Shown here: positions 1 through 5,199 of the stretch, piece by piece | How positions within the stretch are numbered: position 1 is the stretch's first letter | Layout of the letters: each line of letters opens with the position of its first letter | Origin: Verrucomicrobiota bacterium | GTDB lineage: Bacteria > Verrucomicrobiota > Verrucomicrobiia > Limisphaerales > UBA9464 | Length of the DNA stretch: 11,370 bases | Direction: 5' to 3' | Assembly: GCA_947464705.1 (NCBI GenBank) | Contig: CANHYD010000038.1 | Span: 1 to 11,370, forward strand | The notes under the pieces: generated by a model | Seen by the model: only the letters and a program-made list of their open reading frames with translations | What the model was told of the DNA's origin: nothing | Database searches by the model: none | Program-made: the position numbers and the translations under genes

Positions 1-149
1 ACCTATTTGATCGGGTGGCGGAAATCCTCGAGGGGCTTGAGTGGCGTCCCAAGGGAGCCCGTGTGCGCATTCTACCGGCCGCCTTGGGTGAGTTCGCCGG
101 TGCCTATGGGGCCGCTCGTCAGGCCATTCTTTCTCGACAGAATCACTGA
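1..149 (+). CDS. ROK family protein (sugar kinase or regulator), C-terminal fragment
   Basis: The reading frame opens at base 3 and runs 48 codons to a TGA at 147-149; the 5' part lies outside the window. The visible residues include ILPAALGEFAGAYGAAR, which matches the end of ROK proteins (glucokinase, N-acetylglucosamine or N-acetylmannosamine kinases and ROK repressors), where a hydrophobic strand is followed by LG..AG..GAA. ROK kinases phosphorylate hexoses with ATP in the cytoplasm. The ATP-binding and zinc or substrate motifs are not in view, so kinase and repressor cannot be told apart. The gene faces the minus-strand PEP-CTERM gene across about 570 bp. The competing frame starting at base 7 reads a Pro/Arg-rich product without family character and was discarded. 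Family identity rests only on this short tail. Confidence 0.7.
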   Translation, partial: LFDRVAEILEGLEWRPKGARVRILPAALGEFAGAYGAARQAILSRQNH

Positions 150-648
150 AAACCCGCGTCGAATCCTGATCCTCGCCGCCCCCGTCATGGCGCCGCTGCC
201 ATGAAAACCTCGCAGTCAATGCGACAGTCGGGAGCGGAGGCTGGGGGGGAAGCTGGGATGCCGTTGCCCCTCCTACCGCCCCGCTTCTCAAGGCAGCCTC
301 TGAAGTTTCTCGGCAGCGACCGAGGTGAGCCAATCGCCCACCGGCTGCAGCAACTCCCATCGTTCAAATGGGCTCTTGAGCCCCGATAGCAGGGATTCAG
401 AACAGGGAGCTGAATTGTGAATCGGCAACGGAATCGAGAAGAGAACCGTTGGGGAATCTCGATCCAAAAGTGCTACCCAACCCGGGACGGTTGAAGCCCA
501 TTCCGAGGGTCCTTCGGTTTTCAGTGCGAATGAGCCGGAGCACCTGGTCTTGAGAAACAACTCTGAGCCACTGACCCGAGTCCACTGACCCGAGTCCGCT
601 GAGAAGGCCGAGCATCGGAAAATGGGCCCAACTCAAGCGCTGGAACTG
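150..648. other. Intergenic stretch without a supported gene
   Basis: About 500 bases lie between the ROK stop and the tandem terminators. Both strands have open frames of 60-92 codons, but they overlap one another, have compositionally odd products and show no domain I recognise. The most protein-like piece is on the minus strand around 290-400 (it includes the residues GLKSPFERWELLQPVGDWL before a stop at 288-290). It could be the remnant of a gene or part of a dispersed repeat. A 14-bp direct duplication sits at 569-596. I see no clear terminator after the ROK gene and no tRNA-like fold. Confidence 0.5.
569..596. repeat. 14-bp perfect tandem duplication
   Basis: The unit cactgacccgagtc occurs twice head to tail, at 569-582 and 583-596, inside otherwise unexplained intergenic DNA. 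It is likely a slippage product. Copy number may vary between strains, but nothing here shows that. Confidence 0.85.
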
Positions 649-673
649 AAAAAGTGCGCCCTGCTGGGCGCAC
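649..673 (-). terminator. Second (downstream) intrinsic terminator of the PEP-CTERM transcript
   Basis: Read on the minus strand, an 8-bp perfect GC-rich stem (666-673 with 654-661, AGCA loop) is followed at once by five T (653-649). It sits directly after the T-run of the first terminator, so the two form a tandem pair. On the plus strand the hairpin is followed by A residues, so it would not terminate plus-strand transcription. Confidence 0.72.
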
Positions 674-706
674 AAAAAAACCCACCTTGGTTGCCCAAGG
701 TGGGTT
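674..706 (-). terminator. First intrinsic terminator of the PEP-CTERM transcript
   Basis: The minus strand carries a perfect 12-bp stem (695-706 with 679-690) closed by a GCAA loop of the stable GNRA type, followed by a T-run of seven (680-674). It starts 17 nt after the TAA of the PEP-CTERM gene. This is a textbook Rho-independent terminator for leftward transcription. Confidence 0.9.
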
Positions 707-723
707 GAATCATCAAACCAGAA

Positions 724-1284
724 TTACTTGCGGCGGCGCCAGAGGAGCGCAGCGGCACCGAGAGCGCCGAGAGCGATCGTGGTCGGCTCAGGAATCACGG
801 TTCCGCCGCCCACCAAGTTGAAGCTCTTCAGGTTTTCCATACCGCCGGGGATCGCCAGAGGATCCGCCGAGGTGGTGTAGGTGAAGGTCTCGGAGAGACC
901 GGTTCCAGGGGCCTTGGCCAGCGCCTGGGCGGCACCGACACCAGCGATGGAGGAGTCCCAAACGGCAACCTGCAGGGTCACAGTGCTTCCCGGAGCGATA
1001 CCAGCGAGGGTCGCAATGGCGCCCGGACCACCGACGGCACCCGGATTCCAAGAACCCGGAGAGGTCGTCGTGGAAACGCGGAACGGAGACGGAGCGAACG
1101 AGCTGGTCAGGGCGCTGGCGGACGCACCGTACCAGACCTGAGCGACGAAGCTGGTGCCGGTCAAGGGCTTGCCAGACGCGTCATTGACCAGAGCCAGACC
1201 GCGGTTGTTGAGGTTGATGGAAGCCTGGCCAAAGGCCGAAACAGCCAACGCCGAGGCGGCAACGAGGTAAGCGAACTTGTTCAT
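724..1284 (-). CDS. Secreted PEP-CTERM sorting domain protein
   Basis: The 186-residue product has a signal peptide (about residues 1-19, hydrophobic core then SAFGQ) and a C-terminal PEP-CTERM tag: PEP at 165-167, a short Ala/Leu/Gly membrane segment at about 168-182, then the basic tail RRRK. By the established model, such proteins are exported, recognised by an exosortase and processed near PEP; no exosortase is in this window. The middle (ASINLNNRG, AQVWYG, GSTVTLQVAVWD) matches a Ser/Thr/Gly-rich beta domain I associate with verrucomicrobial PEP-CTERM proteins; its function is unknown. It starts 21 nt after the stop of the upstream secreted repeat protein, so the two are probably co-transcribed, and two terminators follow it. 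The start lacks a Shine-Dalgarno sequence but has an A-rich leader (cagaaaacacc). Confidence 0.92.
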   Translation of the reverse strand: MNKFAYLVAASALAVSAFGQASINLNNRGLALVNDASGKPLTGTSFVAQVWYGASASALTSSFAPSPFRVSTTTSPGSWNPGAVGGPGAIATLAGIAPGSTVTLQVAVWDSSIAGVGAAQALAKAPGTGLSETFTYTTSADPLAIPGGMENLKSFNLVGGGTVIPEPTTIALGALGAAALLWRRRK

Positions 1285-1305
1285 GGTGTTTTCTGTTAAG
1301 ACGGA

Positions 1306-1914
1306 TTAGTTGACAGAGAAGTTCCGGGCGTAGGTGCGAGCAGAGCCCTTCAGGAAGAAGCCTTCACCCACCTTGACGGTCGGAGCAGAGGGAGCCCATT
1401 CACCGTCGACAAACTCCTTGGCGGCGAAGCCAGTGCCGGTCCACTGATAAACCACATCACCTTCAGCGGCAGTCAAGCCACCGGCAGCGGCATCAGTCAG
1501 ACCACCGGCCAGAGGCACGGGGACGGACAAGAGGTTGAAACCAGCGGCCAAAGCCTTGCTGTTGCTCAGGCTGACCTCACCGATCAGGGTGATGGTGGTG
1601 GCGGCCGGAACGTTGATGAAGAAACCATCGCCCGGAGGCAAGGTCATGGCCGGAGCGTCCCAAGCGCCGTCAACGAAGGAGTTCGCGACGTACTTACCGC
1701 CGGTGAACTTGTAGACAGCGGTGCCATCCGGAACGTTCAGCACAGTGCCGATCGCATTGTTGCCGTTGTTCAGCTGGTTGCCGATCAGGTTGTTGCCCTT
1801 AGCAAGGCTCAGGCGGACGTATCCGACGATGTTCTGGCTGGTCACCTGGGCAGACCCAGAGACTGCACCGACAGCCGCGACGACGGCGGCCAAGAGGAGC
1901 GATTTGGTGTTCAT
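1306..1914 (-). CDS. Secreted protein with two internal repeats, function unknown
   Basis: The 202-residue product begins with a clear signal peptide (1-22, cut after SGSA). The mature part opens with SQNIVGYV, a beginning I recall from many uncharacterised verrucomicrobial exported proteins. Residues about 40-104 and 125-192 are two copies of one unit: GNNLI...VYKFTGGKY...FVDGAWDAP...GDGFFINVPA aligns with GFNLL...VYQWTGTGF...FVDGEWAPS...GEGFFLKGSA. The pattern suggests a two-lobed beta-rich fold. There are no cysteines, lipobox, LPXTG or PEP-CTERM tag, so the protein should be released or held by a partner. It is the first gene of a pair with the anchored protein 21 nt downstream. The start is ATG at 1912-1914 with an A-rich leader and no Shine-Dalgarno. 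No enzymatic role can be assigned. Confidence 0.85.
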   Translation of the reverse strand: MNTKSLLLAAVVAAVGAVSGSAQVTSQNIVGYVRLSLAKGNNLIGNQLNNGNNAIGTVLNVPDGTAVYKFTGGKYVANSFVDGAWDAPAMTLPPGDGFFINVPAATTITLIGEVSLSNSKALAAGFNLLSVPVPLAGGLTDAAAGGLTAAEGDVVYQWTGTGFAAKEFVDGEWAPSAPTVKVGEGFFLKGSARTYARNFSVN

Positions 1915-1991
1915 TGTGGTTTGATTTGTTCCGTGTGTGGGGAAGTTCTGTCAGGGCCTCAAGCGAGCGTCAACGGATTTTTTGGAAATTT

Positions 1992-2870
1992 TCAGGACAG
2001 TCTTTCAGCGGCTGTGGCGGTGTTGGACAACAGCATGGCGATGGTCATCGGACCCACCCCGCCAGGGTTCGGCGTGATCCAAAGGCACTTGGGTTGCACT
2101 TCTGCAAAAGCCACATCGCCAACGAGGCGTGTTCCGGTCTTGCTTGAGGAGTCGCTGAGGCGATTGACACCCACGTCAATGACCACAGCACCCTCGCGAA
2201 CCATATCGGCCCGAAGGAACTCAGGGACCCCCATGGCGGCGATGATCACATCGGCCCGGCGACAGTGGGCAGCGATGTCGCGCGTGGCGCTATGGCACAG
2301 CGTCACCGTGCAATTGGCCCGAGGCGACTTTTGGATCAGGATGGCTGCCATGGGCTTGCCCACGATGTTGCCGCGCCCCAATACGACGACCTCTGCTCCG
2401 TTGAGCGGCACGCGACTGCGCACCAGCAATTCGTGAACACCGGCGGGCGTGCAGGGAAGGAATCCGCCGGCGTCACCCAGCATGAGTCGCCCCACGTTGA
2501 CGGGGTGGAAGCCGTCCACATCTTTCTCGGGCAGAACCGCCGAGTAGATCACGGCCGCATCGATGTGACGGGGGAGCGGAGCCTGGACCAGGATGCCGTG
2601 GCAGTGCGGATCGGCATTCAGGCGGGCGATGAGCAACAACAATTCGGCTTGGGTCGTCGTCTCGGGAAGCACCGTGGTGTGAGAGAGAACCCCCAACTCC
2701 CGAGCCTTCTTTTCCTTCATGCCCACATACACTTGGGAGGCCGGGTCTTCTCCGACCCGAACAAAGGCTAAGCCCGGCTGGATGCCCCGGTGCTTCAGAG
2801 CTGAGACCCGGACGAGCGTCTCTTGGTGGATGTCGGCAGCAATGGCCCGACCGTCGATGAGATTATTCAT
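1992..2870 (-). CDS. folD: Bifunctional methylenetetrahydrofolate dehydrogenase / methenyltetrahydrofolate cyclohydrolase
   Basis: FolD interconverts 5,10-methylene-, 5,10-methenyl- and 10-formyl-tetrahydrofolate in the cytoplasm, with NADP (or NAD) as cofactor, feeding purine and formyl-methionine synthesis. The 292 residues match the family's usual length. Active-site motifs are in order: YVGMKEKKARELG (Tyr48, catalytic Lys52), GILVQAPLP (Gln96), PEKDVDGFHP (Asp119), PCTPAG, the Rossmann motif GRGNIVGKP (165-173) and the closing TPNPGGVGPMT (266-276). Two positions differ from the commonest form: Gly for Ser in GRS.IVG, and Asn for Val in TPVPGG. Neither is a catalytic residue. It lies 61 nt after the SH3-protein stop and may share that transcript. 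No Shine-Dalgarno precedes the ATG. Confidence 0.97.
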   Translation of the reverse strand: MNNLIDGRAIAADIHQETLVRVSALKHRGIQPGLAFVRVGEDPASQVYVGMKEKKARELGVLSHTTVLPETTTQAELLLLIARLNADPHCHGILVQAPLPRHIDAAVIYSAVLPEKDVDGFHPVNVGRLMLGDAGGFLPCTPAGVHELLVRSRVPLNGAEVVVLGRGNIVGKPMAAILIQKSPRANCTVTLCHSATRDIAAHCRRADVIIAAMGVPEFLRADMVREGAVVIDVGVNRLSDSSSKTGTRLVGDVAFAEVQPKCLWITPNPGGVGPMTIAMLLSNTATAAERLS

Positions 2871-2931
2871 GGGATTTGTTGGACCGTTATCAGGCCGCTG
2901 CCCAGGCCGTGCTGAGCCGCGCTTGGCCCCG

Positions 2932-3966
2932 TCAACGGAGCGGTGCCTCTTCGATGGATTGCACGCGCAGGAGGACCTGGGTGCGATTGCCAGGATTCAC
3001 ATACTCCTCAGCGACCACTTGGACCGTCTTGCCACGGAACTTCGCGATCGGTATCTGGGGATCCTGACCCACCAAGAAGCCCAGCATGCCCTCACCCCGC
3101 TGCGGACTGCGCAATTGGTAATGGGAAGGCGATTGGGGCTCGAGGCTCCGGGCCACCTTGCCCACCCGGGTCACGATGCGAACCTTTTCGGAAGAATATT
3201 GGATCGATGACTGAGCCACATCACCGGCCACATCACCAACCTGACCACCGGAGGTCGCCCTCGATGCCCCAGGGTTAAACGGGACCGGATCCATGGAGAT
3301 CACCGGAGCCGACGGCGGCGGGGTGGCAGAAACTGGCGGCGGGGCGGTCACCGTCGAAACAGGAGTCGCAGAAGCCCCAGCGATCGCGGGAGGTTTGGAA
3401 AGAGCCGGATCGGGAACCGCCCGCGAAACTGGATCACCGTCCGCCGGGAGAATCCCGCCGGTCTTGACCGCCGCGAGCTTGGCCGCCGGAGCAACCGAAG
3501 GTTCGATGAACTGGGCACCCACGTAAGCCGACAGGCCGGCGGGCGGTTCTACTTGGAGCCAGCCATCGGATTCACGAATCTCGGTCAGCGTCGCCCCTTT
3601 CTTGAGCACCCCCAACTCGCCGTAATTGCGACCAGGCCCTACCCGCAACCGGGCCTCAGGGGCTTTGACTTGATGAGAAACCCGATCCACCAACGGTCCG
3701 TAGACCCAGACGGCAACCTTGGGGGGCAAGGCGATGCGGATGAAACCGTCTTTACTGCTCGCTTGGGTTTCCACGGTCTCACCGCGTTTCATCCAGGCCA
3801 GCACCTCGCCCTCGAGGGAGGGTTGAGAGCGGACATTGACCCGATCGCCCCGGATCACAACCGTGTCCGCCAACGCAGGGATCGTCGCGCAGGTCAATAC
3901 TGCGAGGAGAAGGGATCGGGGACGAAGATTGAGGGACAAAAGGGCCGAAACGGACGAACAATTCAT
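2932..3966 (-). CDS. Exported protein with N-terminal bacterial SH3 domains
   Basis: With the start at 3964-3966 the product has 344 residues. Residues 1-33 form a signal peptide (Arg at 15 and 17, hydrophobic 18-32, cut after PALA). Two SH3b-like domains follow: about 34-93 (DRVNVRSQPSLEGEVLAWM) and about 97-155 (ARLRVGPGRNYGELGVL, ending AYVGAQFIEP). A Pro/Ala/Ser/Thr-rich linker covers about 156-238, and a basic beta-rich C-terminal domain about 245-344 may be a third SH3-like fold. Bacterial SH3 domains usually bind peptidoglycan or proteins, so a periplasmic wall-associated role is likely, though no hydrolase domain is present. The chosen ATG overlaps the TGA of the pseudouridine synthase gene (ATGA), implying coupled translation. 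An upstream in-frame ATG at 4014 lies deep inside that gene and would bury the signal peptide. A short repeat encodes GDVAGDVA near 3215-3240. Confidence 0.85.
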   Translation of the reverse strand: MNCSSVSALLSLNLRPRSLLLAVLTCATIPALADTVVIRGDRVNVRSQPSLEGEVLAWMKRGETVETQASSKDGFIRIALPPKVAVWVYGPLVDRVSHQVKAPEARLRVGPGRNYGELGVLKKGATLTEIRESDGWLQVEPPAGLSAYVGAQFIEPSVAPAAKLAAVKTGGILPADGDPVSRAVPDPALSKPPAIAGASATPVSTVTAPPPVSATPPPSAPVISMDPVPFNPGASRATSGGQVGDVAGDVAQSSIQYSSEKVRIVTRVGKVARSLEPQSPSHYQLRSPQRGEGMLGFLVGQDPQIPIAKFRGKTVQVVAEEYVNPGNRTQVLLRVQSIEEAPLR

Positions 3967-4679
3967 GCGTTCGAAAGCAATGACCGGATTTCGGTCGGCG
4001 TCAATGCGCGCCACTTGCCCAGAGGCAATTCTCCTAGTTTGATCGGTCCAATTTGGGTTCGCCGCAGTTCGGCAACCGTATGGCCCAAGACCTCGAAGAG
4101 GCGTCGAATCTCGCGATTCTTGCCTTGGGCCAACTCCAATTCCACGACGCTGTGGGAGTTATTGGCGTCGACCAATCGAACGCGTTCGGCCTTCAGGGTC
4201 TCGCCCTCGTGCTGGACCCCTTGAGTGAAGCGGGCCAACTGCGAAGACTCCAGTCGCCCCTCGACCACCGCGACATACTTCTTGTGAACCCCATACCGCG
4301 GATGGGTGAGTTTCAGGGAGAAATCACCGTCGTTGGTCAGGAAGATGAGTCCTTGGCTGTCCCGATCCAAGCGCCCCACGGTGAACAAGTTGGACCACTC
4401 GGCCGGCAGAAGCTGGGAGACGACACGGCGGGTTTCCGGATCAATCCGGGTACAAATGAAGCCCGGCGGCTTGTTCAGTGCGATGTAGAGCTTCTTGCGG
4501 GTCCGCACCAGCGCACCCTCCACCGAGACGGCATCGTGGAGCGGGTCCACCTTGGACCCCAACTCGGTGACGACACGTCCGTTGACCGTCACCACCCCGC
4601 GGACAATCAATTTTTCGGAGGCGCGCCGCGAGGCGACACCGGCATCGGCGAGGAACTTTTGGAGTCGGACAGAGGGCAT
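3963..4679 (-). CDS. RluB/RsuA-family pseudouridine synthase
   Basis: This enzyme family converts a specific uridine of rRNA (23S for RluB, RluE and RluF, 16S for RsuA) to pseudouridine. The 238 residues fit the family. An S4 RNA-binding domain spans about 4-50 (VRLQKFLADAGVASRRASEK). The catalytic motif GRLDRDSQGL (102-111) contains the nucleophile Asp105 and is followed by TNDG. The C-terminal KNREIRRLFE motif (187-196) is also typical. The sequence alone does not settle whether the target is 16S or 23S. The gene overlaps the following SH3-protein gene by 4 nt. Its ATG (4677-4679) lacks a Shine-Dalgarno and lies 8 nt from the T-run of a terminator-like hairpin, so its transcription start is a puzzle. 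Confidence 0.95.
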   Translation of the reverse strand: MPSVRLQKFLADAGVASRRASEKLIVRGVVTVNGRVVTELGSKVDPLHDAVSVEGALVRTRKKLYIALNKPPGFICTRIDPETRRVVSQLLPAEWSNLFTVGRLDRDSQGLIFLTNDGDFSLKLTHPRYGVHKKYVAVVEGRLESSQLARFTQGVQHEGETLKAERVRLVDANNSHSVVELELAQGKNREIRRLFEVLGHTVAELRRTQIGPIKLGELPLGKWRALTPTEIRSLLSNA

Positions 4680-4687
4680 GGGCTAAT

Positions 4688-4739
4688 AAAAAATAGCGAC
4701 GCCGATTGCGGGTTTCCTGAATCACCCACGATCGGCGTC
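4688..4739 (-). terminator. Intrinsic terminator (or attenuator) before the pseudouridine synthase gene
   Basis: On the minus strand, 4739-4724 pairs with 4713-4698: nine perfect pairs (GACGCCGAT with ATCGGCGTC), one A/C mismatch, then a G-C, a G-U and four more pairs (GGGT with ACCC), with a 10-nt loop. Six T (4693-4688) follow the stem after a GCTA spacer. It lies about 105 nt after the stop of the small basic protein gene, which it most simply terminates. Because the T-run ends 8 nt before the next ATG, it could also act as an attenuator of the downstream cluster. Confidence 0.75.
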
Positions 4740-4798
4740 ATTGGAGTTGGAGTCCGTGATTCTGGGCATCGGCTCAGCCAATCGGCGGCAAATCGGAG

Positions 4799-4817
4799 CC
4801 TGCATCGGAAATGCAGG
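4799..4817 (-). other. Small perfect hairpin in the 3' region of the small basic protein gene
   Basis: A 7-bp perfect stem (4799-4805 with 4811-4817, cctgcat/atgcagg) encloses a 5-nt loop, 27 nt after the stop of the small basic protein gene. No T-run follows on either strand, so it is not a terminator by itself. It may protect the 3' end of the short mRNA from exonucleases. Confidence 0.4.
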
Positions 4818-4844
4818 GCATTTGCGGCCGGGCAGGCCGACCGA

Positions 4845-5000
4845 TCACTCGGGGGGACGCGTCTTGCGCAGACCGGTCACGCGATCGCCCGGCTTCCACT
4901 GGGAACGGTCCTTGAGAACGGCGACGCGCTCAAAGCGCTTGAGGACATTACGTTTGGCCCCGGTGGACCCGGAGGCGCGTAGGCTGTTGTGCTGCGACAT
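4845..5000 (-). CDS. Small basic protein of the Chlamydiae/Verrucomicrobia type
   Basis: The 51-residue product begins MSQHNSLRAS, continues with GAKRNVLKRFERV and WKPGDRVTGLRKT, and ends PPE. It has 13 Lys/Arg against 4 Asp/Glu, no cysteine, signal peptide or membrane segment. I recognise this pattern as the small basic protein family of Chlamydiae and Verrucomicrobia (TIGR04137 from memory, not checked). The charge and the KRNVLKRFER core suggest RNA or ribosome contact, but the function is unknown. The frame stays open upstream to 5249; the ATG at 4998-5000 is chosen because family similarity begins exactly there and the upstream translation looks random. It is probably a single-gene transcript: a possible promoter lies at 5070-5097 and a terminator at 4688-4739. 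No good Shine-Dalgarno is present. Confidence 0.88.
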   Translation of the reverse strand: MSQHNSLRASGSTGAKRNVLKRFERVAVLKDRSQWKPGDRVTGLRKTRPPE

Positions 5001-5069
5001 AAAATCGGATGTTCCGCTGGCGGCGATGAAGGCCCCTCGAATGGGCCGACCGCAACCGGCGAGCCCGTG

Positions 5070-5097
5070 GTTGTAGCGGGAGGCGTGGGAGATGCAA
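5070..5097 (-). promoter_or_regulatory. Possible sigma-70-type promoter of the small basic protein gene
   Basis: The minus strand reads TTGCAT (5097-5092), a 16-nt spacer and TACAAC (5075-5070). The -10 box matches four of six consensus bases and the -35 box three of six. It would give a leader of about 60 nt. The position in the divergent gap between the small basic protein gene and the hydrolase gene supports it, but the match alone is weak. Confidence 0.3.
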
Positions 5098-5199
5098 ACC
5101 GGATTTTTCAGAGAAATCGCAGCCACTGTCCTGCACCTTGCCGATTTACCCTCACTTTCCGCATGCATTCCCCACCTTTCCAAGGGGATGGTCGACGCC

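Noticed and set aside
7..204. Plus-strand open frame of 65 codons at the window start
   Set aside because: It lies in another frame over the ROK C-terminus, which has clear family residues; its own product is Pro/Arg-rich without domains.
433..463. 7-bp inverted repeat atcgaga/tctcgat
   Set aside because: The loop is 17 nt, pairing does not extend, and no T-run follows.
503..521. Hairpin ccgag/ttcgg followed by four T on the plus strand, a possible ROK terminator
   Set aside because: The stem is short with a G-U pair and tight loop, and it lies over 350 nt after the ROK stop.
288..675. Two overlapping minus-strand open frames of 90 and 92 codons in the region after the ROK gene
   Set aside because: They overlap in different frames, match no family I know and have no ribosome site or promoter; kept only as part of the unexplained stretch.
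1944..1973. TTGACG (minus strand 1973-1968) as -35 box of a promoter for the secreted pair
   Set aside because: The -35 is good, but no acceptable -10 occurs at 16-19 nt (best AGAACT), so a promoter cannot be supported, though one is expected in this gap.
5092..5199. Longer hydrolase start at 5092
   Set aside because: It adds 36 residues without family similarity, has no ribosome site and overlaps the possible promoter of the divergent gene.
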